Of a DNA stretch of 11,115 nucleotides, positions 1 to 6,581 are shown in pieces. A model generated the notes under the pieces. That model was not told where the DNA came from. It did no database searches and saw only the letters and a program-made list of their open reading frames with translations. Made by a program: the position numbers and the translations under genes. How positions within the stretch are numbered: the stretch's first letter is position 1; every line of letters begins with the position of its first letter. This DNA comes from Ruminiclostridium sp. Its GTDB lineage: Bacteria > Bacillota > Clostridia > DSM-8532. The DNA is taken from assembly GCA_003535195.1 (NCBI GenBank), contig DOHN01000197.1, positions 1 to 11,115 of the forward strand, given 5' to 3'.

Positions 1-53
1 GATGACATAGCTGTGACGGTTGATGGAACTTCAACCGTCACAGCTATGTCATC
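1..53. repeat. Perfect inverted repeat at the window edge
   Basis: Bases 1-23 and 31-53 are exact reverse complements separated by a 7-base spacer (24-30). The repeat lies inside the open reading frame of the exported protein and starts exactly at base 1. It is too symmetric for ordinary coding sequence and has no T-tract. A fold-back chimera or an assembly end is the simplest explanation. A genuine hairpin is possible but less likely. Confidence 0.9.
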
Positions 54-371
54 CGGAGAAAAATCATTCAGTGAGCTGACAATAGGAAAAGCCATTTGGA
101 CGGTTAAGTCTTTATTGGTGGGATTCAACATTTCATAGGCCGCCTTGACATTCCCGCCGATTGTATAGCTGTTTTTATAATTGCCGCTTAAATCAAAAGT
201 CAGATCTTCCCGCGCTACTTCTACAGGACAGTTTTCATCCACGGCCAGAATTTCTGCCGAAGGATACCCCCGCCAATAGGTTGGGCCGGAGTTGGCCAAA
301 GCCATAGTTGAAGATATAAAATACAAAAATATAATTAAAAAAACAGCAAATCCTTTTTTACAGGTTTTCAT
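1..371 (-). CDS. Exported protein of unknown function, 3' end missing
   Basis: This is an open frame of 123 codons that runs off the window without a stop. The start is ATG at 371-369, with GGAGG at 379-383 seven bases upstream. The N-terminus has a classical signal peptide: MKTCKK, then a hydrophobic stretch of about 15 residues, then a probable signal peptidase site after MALA (about residue 26). The mature part opens with NSGPTYWRGYPS and continues as a soluble, probably beta-rich segment. I do not recognise the family with certainty. Similar leaderless sequences seem to occur as hypothetical proteins in Clostridia. The last 20 or so codons coincide with the inverted repeat at 1-53, so residues after about 108 may not be genuine. 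It has its own promoter and is separated by a terminator from the transporter operon upstream of it. Confidence 0.75.
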   Translation of the reverse strand, partial: MKTCKKGFAVFLIIFLYFISSTMALANSGPTYWRGYPSAEILAVDENCPVEVAREDLTFDLSGNYKNSYTIGGNVKAAYEMLNPTNKDLTVQMAFPIVSSLNDFSPDDIAVTVEVPSTVTAMS

Positions 372-437
372 GGAAGTACCTCCGGACCGAGTATTTTCCC
401 TACGGTAAGCTTCTTTCTTATAACTCAATTTTATTAG

Positions 438-466
438 ATTATATACATAATATAGTACTTTAACAA
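438..466 (-). promoter_or_regulatory. Sigma-A-like promoter for the exported protein
   Basis: Reading the minus strand, TTGTTA (461-466) and a perfect TATAAT (438-443) are separated by exactly 17 bases. Transcription would begin near 431, leaving a leader of about 60 bases that carries the GGAGG ribosome site of the gene starting at 371. Confidence 0.7.
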
Positions 467-518
467 GCGTTATAGATAGCCGGCTGCCTTCCTGGCGTTA
501 TGACACGATGACACTATT

Positions 519-563
519 AAAAGAAAAAGGTATCAGCTCGCAAAAATTCGGACCGATACCTTT
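519..563 (-). terminator. Rho-independent terminator after the permease gene
   Basis: AAAGGTATC at 526-534 and GATACCTTT at 555-563 form a 9-bp stem. In the minus-strand transcript it is followed by TTTTTCTTTT (519-528, partly inside the stem base). Further inner pairing with G-U wobbles is possible. It lies about 30 bases past the stop of the ABC permease and closes the operon before the next promoter at 466. Confidence 0.75.
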
Positions 564-591
564 CAATCTATCATTATAAACTTTCGGACAT

Positions 592-2577
592 CTAATCAGA
601 AGAACTGACGATTTTATAATATGCCCTTGAGGTTAAAGCATACACAATGCCGTAGAACAAACCGAAAATCAGAAATGAACCTGCACAGCACCAAGCAAAC
701 AGAGGAATATTTGTTAGATTGAGTATCGCAAGAACCTTGGTAATTGCCTTAAAGGCAGCGGTTATATGGATCCCCGCCGTAAGCAGGGGCAAAAAGAAAA
801 CCGTCAGTACCTGGCTGTGGATGGACTTTCTAATTTCATGGCGGCTCATCCCCACTTTTTGCATGATTTCAAAGCGCGCTTTATCATCATATCCCTCCGA
901 TATCTGTTTGTAGTAGATAATCAGCACCGTTGCCATAATGAACAGCAAGCCCAGAAAAATACCAAGAAAGAACAGTCCCCCATAGAGTGAATAGAAGGAT
1001 TCTCTCGATTTTTCGGCGCCTTCCGCATAACCGTCGATGCCAAGCTCTTTTACATGTTTGTTGATAGCATCTGTAAGGCCAATTTGAGTACTTTTGTCCG
1101 CATCCAAATCTAAACCATAAAAATAGGATAACTCCCCAAACTCTCCGGAATTTTGCCCTAAAGAAAGAGTGATATCTCGAGCGGTATTCGTATCGGGTAC
1201 GATTACATAGTAAGCATTGAATAGCGCCGATTCCGTATCGGCAGTGCCAAACTCCTTTACCTTCCCCTTTATGCTAAACTCTAAACCACCCAATATTATT
1301 TTATCGCTTTCATATGATCCTTCTGCCGTGTACAATAAAACCTCATTTTCTTTCAATGTATATAAATTTCCCTGCATTTTGTTATAATCAGCAAGGGGAA
1401 CAAAATATAAGTCGCTCATGCCCGCCGGGTAGGCAAGATCATTGTACTCATACCTGGTAAAAGTATCATTTTCTCTTATGGTAAGGCAGTACAGATAACG
1501 AAAGCGAAGAACATCATCCATGGACGCTTTAAAGGATGCGGCTTCTTCTGAAATAATACCGTCCATTGCTTCCGCTTGCTCCTCGGATACATTTTTGGCA
1601 GTGACTATGATATTTCTCGGATATCTTGTACGAAGCACATCTTCCATGCCCAGGTATAATGACACGGTGGTGGAAATCATGACGAGCACCATCGTCGAAA
1701 GAATGCAAATATTCGCAAGGCCAACAGCGTTCTGTTTCATGCGGTAGATCATACCCGATATGGAAATGAAATGCTTTGTCTTGTAGTAATAGCCCTTGCT
1801 TTTCCGGAGCAGCTTTAACAGGGCTATGCTCCCCGCTGTAAACAGGCAGTAAGTGCCTATTATAACCAGAATAACAGCCACAAAGAACAGGCCGATCATG
1901 GCCAGCGGGGATTCTGTTGTCAGGGCGATCCAATAGCCTGCGCCAAGCGTCAGAACGCCGATCAGAGTAATAATTTTTTTAGTTTTGGGTTCTTTTTCAC
2001 CTGTCTGGCCGCCTCTTAAAAGTTCGACGGGTTTGGCGAAATGGATCTGCCGCAGCGCATTCAGAAACGTCAATAAAAAAATAATGGCGAACAAGGTAAC
2101 AGCCGCGGTAATTGCAGGGACAGAAATATCAAATCCCAATGGAACTGCAAATCTGATAAGCTTTAAAAGAAGCAGGGACATGAGTCTGTTCAGGATAAAA
2201 CCGCCCAGCAATCCGAACACAAGGCTGATCACAGCAATATACAGCGTTTCAAAAAACATGATTCTGGAAATATGCTTCTTCTCCATACCAAGGATATTGA
2301 ATAATCCGAACTCTTTTTTCCGCCTTTTAATCAGGAAACTGTTGGTATAGAAAAGAAAAATCACAGCAAAGACGGCAATCACCCAAGAACCCAAGGATAG
2401 TATTTCCTTTAATTGGTAGCCTCCTGACATATGGTTGAGACCGCTGTTTTTGGATAGCGCAAACATAATATAATACATGATGATCGTCCCGATGCAGGAT
2501 AAAATGTACGGGACATAGGTTTTATAATTCTTTTTGATATTGATGGCGGCCAGTCTGGGATATAAAAATTTATTCAT
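592..2577 (-). CDS. BceB-type ABC transporter permease (FtsX family)
   Basis: A protein of 661 residues, the usual size for BceB/YxdM/VraG permeases of peptide-detoxification transporters. The predicted layout is about ten membrane segments: one at the N-terminus, three in the first FtsX domain (about residues 60-185), three more up to residue 310, a large extracytoplasmic domain (about 315-530), and three C-terminal segments forming the second FtsX domain. The motif EIMQKVGMSRHEI near residue 575 is typical of the cytoplasmic coupling loop that contacts the ATPase. In Bce systems the large outer domain recognises peptide antibiotics or their lipid-II-cycle targets, and the permease also passes the signal to the histidine kinase. 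The start at 2577 (MNKFLYPRLAAINIKKN, typical of the family) overlaps the ATPase stop by 8 bases, indicating translational coupling. An ATG at 2598 would add seven residues and is less likely. The specific ligand cannot be told from sequence. Confidence 0.9.
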   Translation of the reverse strand: MNKFLYPRLAAINIKKNYKTYVPYILSCIGTIIMYYIMFALSKNSGLNHMSGGYQLKEILSLGSWVIAVFAVIFLFYTNSFLIKRRKKEFGLFNILGMEKKHISRIMFFETLYIAVISLVFGLLGGFILNRLMSLLLLKLIRFAVPLGFDISVPAITAAVTLFAIIFLLTFLNALRQIHFAKPVELLRGGQTGEKEPKTKKIITLIGVLTLGAGYWIALTTESPLAMIGLFFVAVILVIIGTYCLFTAGSIALLKLLRKSKGYYYKTKHFISISGMIYRMKQNAVGLANICILSTMVLVMISTTVSLYLGMEDVLRTRYPRNIIVTAKNVSEEQAEAMDGIISEEAASFKASMDDVLRFRYLYCLTIRENDTFTRYEYNDLAYPAGMSDLYFVPLADYNKMQGNLYTLKENEVLLYTAEGSYESDKIILGGLEFSIKGKVKEFGTADTESALFNAYYVIVPDTNTARDITLSLGQNSGEFGELSYFYGLDLDADKSTQIGLTDAINKHVKELGIDGYAEGAEKSRESFYSLYGGLFFLGIFLGLLFIMATVLIIYYKQISEGYDDKARFEIMQKVGMSRHEIRKSIHSQVLTVFFLPLLTAGIHITAAFKAITKVLAILNLTNIPLFAWCCAGSFLIFGLFYGIVYALTSRAYYKIVSSSD

Positions 2578-3217
2578 TTCCTGCACCGCCTGTTGCAATC
2601 ATGGTCAGGGTATCGGAGATTTTCTGATACATTTCTTCACTGGACCCGGATGCTTTATAAAGCTGGTGGAACACCTCGCCATCCTTAATGAACAATACAC
2701 GCTTTGCATAGCTTGCGGCTTTTAAGCTGTGTGTGACCATAAGGATGGTCTGGCCATCATTGTTTATTTGGGAAAAGAGCTGAAGCAGGCTGTTCGTCGA
2801 ATGAGAATCCAGCGCCCCTGTAGGCTCGTCGGCAAGAATCAGCTGGGGATTGGTTATAAGGGCCCGGGCAACCGCCGTCCTTTGTTTTTGCCCGCCCGAT
2901 ACCTCATAGGGATATTTGTGAAGAATATCACTGATGCCAAGTTTTTCGGCTATGGGTATTAAACGGTCGTTCATCTCGCCGTAGGATTTTCCTGATAATA
3001 CAAGGGGCAGAAAAATATTATCCTGCAATGAAAAAGTATCCAGCAAATTAAAATCTTGAAATACAAAGCCGAGATTTTTTCGCCGAAATGCGGATATTTC
3101 CTTTTCACTGATAGCCACAACACTTTTTCCGTTTAGCTTTACTTCACCGCTGGTGGGCTTGTCCAGGGAAGCCAGGATATTTAAGAGTGTAGTTTTACCC
3201 GATCCCGACTCCCCCAT
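2570..3217 (-). CDS. BceA-type ABC transporter ATPase, N-terminally truncated
   Basis: This is the nucleotide-binding subunit partnering the overlapping permease. Visible motifs, numbered from the only in-frame ATG: Walker A GESGSGKTT (2-10), Q-loop VFQD (Q54), signature VSGGQKQR (106-113), Walker B LILADEPTGALD (126-137) and H-loop VTHS (H163). Family members normally carry 30-40 residues before Walker A, including the aromatic A-loop and the first beta strands. These are absent here. Upstream, the frame reads only ...YGSEFVAI before reaching a TGA at 3263-3265, with no other usable start and no ribosome site ahead of ATG 3217. Only 78 bases separate this ATG from the kinase stop, and a palindromic operator occupies part of them. 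A deletion removing the promoter -10, the ribosome site and the 5' coding end, or an assembly collapse, is inferred. As written, the protein is probably not a working ATPase. The 3' end is intact. Confidence 0.85.
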   Translation of the reverse strand: MGESGSGKTTLLNILASLDKPTSGEVKLNGKSVVAISEKEISAFRRKNLGFVFQDFNLLDTFSLQDNIFLPLVLSGKSYGEMNDRLIPIAEKLGISDILHKYPYEVSGGQKQRTAVARALITNPQLILADEPTGALDSHSTNSLLQLFSQINNDGQTILMVTHSLKAASYAKRVLFIKDGEVFHQLYKASGSSEEMYQKISDTLTMIATGGAGNE

Positions 3218-3268
3218 AATAGCAACAAATTCGCTGCCATAGCTTTGGCTTACATTTCCCCGTCAAAC

Positions 3269-3284
3269 CTTACAATATTGTAAG
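3269..3284. promoter_or_regulatory. Probable BceR-like operator, 16-bp palindrome
   Basis: CTTACAATATTGTAAG is a perfect 16-bp palindrome. Its core TTACA-ATAT-TGTAA matches the TNACA-N4-TGTAA consensus that I recall for BceR-family response regulators at transporter promoters. It sits 11 bases past the kinase stop, ahead of the ATPase gene, exactly where Bce modules carry the regulated promoter. On the minus strand a further TGTAAG half-site follows 20 bases downstream of the palindrome's right half (at 3249-3254), with TTGACG (a possible -35) between them. No good -10 follows, in line with the missing 5' part of the ATPase gene. Confidence 0.7.
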
Positions 3285-3295
3285 ATGAAGAAAAA

Positions 3296-4306
3296 TCACA
3301 ATCCGATATCCACGGTACTGAGCCCTATTTTTACTTTGGTGCCCTGCCCGACCCGGGATTCAATGACGATGCTGTGGGACAATTTTGTTAAAATTCGTTT
3401 GCACAGATATAGTCCGATACCGGTAGATTTCTTGTCCGTACGCCCATTATACCCTGTAAAGCCCTTCTCAAACACACGGGGCAAATCTTCTGCCTGAATG
3501 CCAATGCCGGTATCCTCTATTACCAGGGTTTTGTTTTCCTCCCTATCCATATATATGGATATTCTGCCTGAAACCGTGTACTTCAAGGCATTGGAAAGAA
3601 TTTGCCCGATCACGAACACCAGCCATTTTTCATCGGTCAGCACTTCACAATTCAGCTCTGAAAAATCAAGGATGATCTTCTTGTTTATAAACAGCCTGGC
3701 ATATTTGCGCACCGCCTCTCTCACAATGCCGTCCAGATCATAATGCTTCAAAACATAGTCTGAAGAGGTGCTTTCAATTCGCAGGTACTGCAGGACCATT
3801 TCAACATATTGCTCAATTTTAAATAATTCCAGCAAAAGCTCGGTATTCCGGGCGTTTTCCTCCGACTGCAGCAATAGGCCCATGGCGGCAATGGGCGTTT
3901 TGATCTGATGCGCCCAAAGAGTATAGTAATCCAGCATATCGCTTCTTGCGCTGTCAGCCGCTGAAACAGATTTTATTCTTTCCTGGTGCAATTTCTTAAT
4001 CAAATCTTGATAATCCTGTTCAAGTAAATCCGCCGGATTAGGCAGCCCTTCAATACTGAGCACAATACGGTCAAGCAGCTGGGCTAATAACCGGTGACGT
4101 CTATAATACCCGAAAAAATCGAGCAACAAAAGAACAGCACCCGTGCAGCTGCAGAGTAAAACCGCATAGGCCACGGCTTCTACAGGCAAATTATATAGTG
4201 AAAAGACAGCGGCAAAAATAAGAGCGAACAGGAAAAAAAACGCCATGCTTTTCATATGGCGCTTTAAATATCCAGCTGCGATTTTTAAAAAAACAAATAG
4301 ATTCAT
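3296..4306 (-). CDS. BceS-like intramembrane-sensing histidine kinase
   Basis: A protein of 336 residues from ATG 4306. Two membrane helices (about residues 20-39 and 43-65) are joined by only a few residues, so there is no periplasmic sensor domain. This is the hallmark of intramembrane-sensing kinases, which get their signal from the neighbouring BceB-type permease. The linker is followed by the dimerisation and phosphorylation region with the H-box around H133 (YYTLWAHQIKTP). The ATP-binding domain has the N-box QILSNALKY (N239), G1 box EDTGIGI (264-270), an F-box near RVFEKGF, and G2 box STGIGLYL (about 294-301). It should phosphorylate the regulator encoded just upstream. The ATG lies one base after the regulator's stop. 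A TTG at 4315 inside the regulator's end would add three residues. Neither has a strong ribosome site, so coupled translation is likely. Confidence 0.92.
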   Translation of the reverse strand: MNLFVFLKIAAGYLKRHMKSMAFFFLFALIFAAVFSLYNLPVEAVAYAVLLCSCTGAVLLLLDFFGYYRRHRLLAQLLDRIVLSIEGLPNPADLLEQDYQDLIKKLHQERIKSVSAADSARSDMLDYYTLWAHQIKTPIAAMGLLLQSEENARNTELLLELFKIEQYVEMVLQYLRIESTSSDYVLKHYDLDGIVREAVRKYARLFINKKIILDFSELNCEVLTDEKWLVFVIGQILSNALKYTVSGRISIYMDREENKTLVIEDTGIGIQAEDLPRVFEKGFTGYNGRTDKKSTGIGLYLCKRILTKLSHSIVIESRVGQGTKVKIGLSTVDIGL

Positions 4307-4307
4307 A

Positions 4308-4979
4308 TTATTCAACCATGTATCCGATGCTTTTTTTGGTAATAATAAAATTTGTCAGTCCGGCGGTCTCCAATTTTTTTCGAAGCCTTGTGATGTTTAC
4401 GGTCAGTGTATTCTCGTCAACATAGCTATCTGTCTCCCACAGCCTTATCATAAGCACATCACGGCTTACCGCCCGGCCTTTGTTTTCCATAAGAACCTGG
4501 AGTATCCGGTTTTCGTTTCTGGTAAGCTCAATTTTTTCACCATAATAGGTTAAAGTGGAATCACCGGTATTCAATATTGCGCCCTTATGTTCCAATAAAC
4601 CGGTTTGTCCCATAAAATCGTAAGTGCGGCGGAGCAGCGCCTGCACCTTGGCCGTCAGAACATTCAGATCAAAAGGTTTTGCGATAAAATCATCGCCGCC
4701 CATATTAACGGCCATCACAATATTCATATTATCCGAAGCGGAGGATATAAATATGATGGGAACCTTGGACACCTTTCTGATCTCGGTGCACCAGTAGTAG
4801 CCGTTATAATACGGAAGGGAGATATCCAGCAGCACCAGATGGGGTGCAAAGGAAACAAATTCGGAAAGGATATTCTTGAAATCCGATGCACATTCTGCTT
4901 CGCATCCCCATGTCTCAATATGATTTTTAATGGTCCTGGCTATAACGGAATCATCCTCAACAATCAAAATTTTATACAT
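4308..4979 (-). CDS. OmpR/PhoB-family response regulator (BceR-like)
   Basis: A protein of 223 residues. The receiver domain (1-115) has the acidic pair D9/D10, phospho-acceptor D52 in LVLLDISLP, the conserved hydroxyl position S79/S80 and K101 in AKPFD. A winged-helix DNA-binding domain follows (about 130-223), ending in TRLRKKLETAGLTNFIITKKSIGYMVE-like family sequence. With the adjacent kinase it forms a two-component system, and its likely target is the TTACA-N4-TGTAA palindrome at 3269-3284. The ATG at 4979 overlaps the flavodoxin stop by 8 bases. The nearest AGGAGG (4996-5001) is 16 bases away, farther than usual, which also suggests coupling to translation of the upstream gene. An in-frame TAG just upstream excludes a longer start. 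Confidence 0.93.
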   Translation of the reverse strand: MYKILIVEDDSVIARTIKNHIETWGCEAECASDFKNILSEFVSFAPHLVLLDISLPYYNGYYWCTEIRKVSKVPIIFISSASDNMNIVMAVNMGGDDFIAKPFDLNVLTAKVQALLRRTYDFMGQTGLLEHKGAILNTGDSTLTYYGEKIELTRNENRILQVLMENKGRAVSRDVLMIRLWETDSYVDENTLTVNITRLRKKLETAGLTNFIITKKSIGYMVE

Positions 4980-5394
4980 GGGTTTGGTCTGCTATCCTCC
5001 TGGAAAATTCAACGGCGTCATGAATATCTGCCCGGTTCGGATGTCCAAAGCCAAAAAACAAAAAGCTTCCCTGACAAATAAACTCATCTATGACTTCAAT
5101 ATTTTTTTCATTTAATATTTTCCGCACCGTTGCCTGACCGGTGGTTTTTGAAGTACATGAAGTGATTAAAACAACATTTTTAACCTTGCTGTTATCAAGC
5201 TCTTTTACAAAGCCGATCATTCCCGGAAGGCTCTCACCGCCATAAATGCCCCCTGCAATAAATAATAAATCTACATCCTCTAACACGGGGTGCTCACTGA
5301 TGTTCTGTGCCTTGATCTGCAGCCCGCTTGCAATGGCTTCGGCCAGTTTTTTGGAATGTTTTGTTTTCGTGGCATAAACTACTTTCACATTCAT
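4972..5394 (-). CDS. Flavodoxin-like protein
   Basis: A protein of 140 residues with a single flavodoxin fold, the short size of protoporphyrinogen-oxidase-type or stand-alone flavodoxins. The N-terminal strand and FMN phosphate loop are visible (VVYATKTKHSKKLAEAIA, residues 5-22). A second FMN-contacting loop (LLFIAGGIYGG, about 43-53) and a strand-turn VLITSCTSKTTGQ (about 74-86) follow. The phosphate loop has K in place of the usual G (TKTKHS against TxTGNT), so FMN binding may be altered. The start at 5394 is preferred because AGAGGG lies 7 bases upstream. A start at 5415 would add seven residues. It is the first gene of the Bce operon and overlaps the response regulator by 8 bases. Its role there is unknown: an electron carrier or a redox-dependent regulator are both guesses. 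Confidence 0.8.
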   Translation of the reverse strand: MNVKVVYATKTKHSKKLAEAIASGLQIKAQNISEHPVLEDVDLLFIAGGIYGGESLPGMIGFVKELDNSKVKNVVLITSCTSKTTGQATVRKILNEKNIEVIDEFICQGSFLFFGFGHPNRADIHDAVEFSRRIADQTHV

Positions 5395-5445
5395 AGCTTT
5401 ACCCTCTTTCCTCAAATACCTAATTCCGGTCTTTTCTTTTACCAG

Positions 5446-5454
5446 TGTATACCA
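5446..5454 (-). promoter_or_regulatory. Possible extended -10 promoter of the Bce operon
   Basis: The minus strand reads TGGTATACA, an extended -10 element (TG-N-TATACA), about 52 bases before the flavodoxin start. No convincing -35 lies 16-18 bases upstream, which would suit an activator-dependent promoter. This is inferred from pattern only. Confidence 0.4.
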
Positions 5455-5501
5455 ACCGTTGCCTTTTCACCAGCATATATTTACCCGTTCGGCTTAATCT
5501 T

Positions 5502-5523
5502 TGATCCCTTTTATCGGGGATCA
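5502..5523. repeat. Inverted repeat between divergent operons
   Basis: TGATCCC (5502-5508) and GGGATCA (5517-5523) form a 7-bp inverted repeat around an 8-base loop, in the 200-base divergent region between the Bce operon and the lipid-kinase operon. No T-run follows on either strand, so it does not look like a terminator. An operator or chance hairpin is possible. Confidence 0.4.
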
Positions 5524-5562
5524 TGATAAGATACATAGGACATAAATTAACTTTTTTGACTT

Positions 5563-5591
5563 TTGAGATACGCAGCCTTTGGACATACTAT
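5563..5591 (+). promoter_or_regulatory. Promoter of the lipid kinase / PAP2 operon
   Basis: TTGAGA (5563-5568) and TACTAT (5586-5591) are 17 bases apart. The start of transcription would be near 5598, about 20 bases before the ATG at 5619, enough to carry the GGGGG ribosome site at 5609-5613. Confidence 0.5.
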
Positions 5592-5618
5592 TCTTTAGCA
5601 TATGTCTTGGGGGAAAAA

Positions 5619-6581
5619 ATGGCCATGGACTCTCAGCACAAAAAGAGATATCACAAGCGTGTGAAACTGATTTTTAACCCTGTTTCGGGATCAAACCGCG
5701 AATCTCCAAATAAGCTTATGGATGTCATCAAAGAATTGCAGGCATGGAAGCTGGTTCCCGAGCCCTACCTGACTGAGCAGGATTCGGATTTTTCCGCTGT
5801 TGTTCAGGATGCTGCCAACCAGGGAGTGAATACCATTGTAGTATGCGGCGGAGACGGTACGGTTTCGGCTGTAGCAAAAGCCATGGCAGGCACCAATACC
5901 ACTCTTGGCATTATTCCTACAGGCACGCAAAACAATATCGCCTTCAGCCTGGGAATTCCTTTTCATATTCCTTCCGCAATTTCGGTACTTCGAAATGGGA
6001 AGCATCTCAGGCTCGATATGGGAGTGGCATCCTGCAAAAATATCAGTACGCCTTTTTTGGAAGTTTGTTCGGTCGGGCTTTTTTCGTCTCTTTTTGAGTC
6101 CGGAGATATGATTCAGCATGGAAATATCACCCGTATTGGCGATTTTTTAGCCACGCTGACGGCCTCTCCCCCGTCTGAGATAAAGCTTATATTAAACGGC
6201 ACGCATGAAATAAAAAACACCGGACATGTCGTACTGATTTCAAACATGCCCTATGTGGGCCGCCGCTATCAGGTTGGCTCCCTGGATTCTTTCAGGGATG
6301 GGCTCCTTGACGTCCTTATCTGCAAAGATATGTCCAAGCTGAATTTAATGGTTGGGTATATGCTGAAAGTTGCCGGGAGCAATGGGGATGATTCCCGGTT
6401 TATGAATTTTCGAGTACGGAACATCTTCATTGAAACACGTCCCCCCATGACTGTGATGGCAGACGGAAAAATCCTGGGAGAGGGCTCGGTCAATATTGAA
6501 ATACGCAGGCGCACACTTTCGGTCCTGGCACCGGATACTCTAACTCTACAAAAGAAAGCAGGTGAAAGTTTTGAAGAATAA
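5619..6581 (+). CDS. Diacylglycerol kinase family lipid kinase
   Basis: A protein of 320 residues, normal for bacterial DgkB/YegS-type soluble lipid kinases. The catalytic DAGKc domain fills the N-terminal half: NPVSG (20-24), the nucleotide-binding GGDGT (77-81) and PTGTQNN (100-106), where the family more often has GTxND. The C-terminal half is the beta-sandwich domain, including SNMPYVGRR and the end motif near MADGE/K. Such enzymes phosphorylate diacylglycerol or related lipids at the membrane face using ATP. The substrate here is unknown, since DgkB, YegS and sphingoid-base kinases share these motifs. The start at 5619 has GGGGG five bases upstream. An upstream in-frame ATG at 5523 would add 32 residues that overlap the likely promoter, so I reject it. 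It overlaps the PAP2 gene downstream and is divergent from the Bce operon. Confidence 0.88.
   Translation: MAMDSQHKKRYHKRVKLIFNPVSGSNRESPNKLMDVIKELQAWKLVPEPYLTEQDSDFSAVVQDAANQGVNTIVVCGGDGTVSAVAKAMAGTNTTLGIIPTGTQNNIAFSLGIPFHIPSAISVLRNGKHLRLDMGVASCKNISTPFLEVCSVGLFSSLFESGDMIQHGNITRIGDFLATLTASPPSEIKLILNGTHEIKNTGHVVLISNMPYVGRRYQVGSLDSFRDGLLDVLICKDMSKLNLMVGYMLKVAGSNGDDSRFMNFRVRNIFIETRPPMTVMADGKILGEGSVNIEIRRRTLSVLAPDTLTLQKKAGESFEE

Noticed and set aside
1529..1933. 134-residue open frame inside the permease gene on the same strand
   Set aside because: Out-of-frame shadow of the permease, without a ribosome site or recognisable domain.
5523..5618. Upstream in-frame start of the lipid kinase at 5523
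   Set aside because: It would place the coding start upstream of the best promoter and lacks a ribosome site, whereas ATG 5619 has GGGGG five bases ahead.
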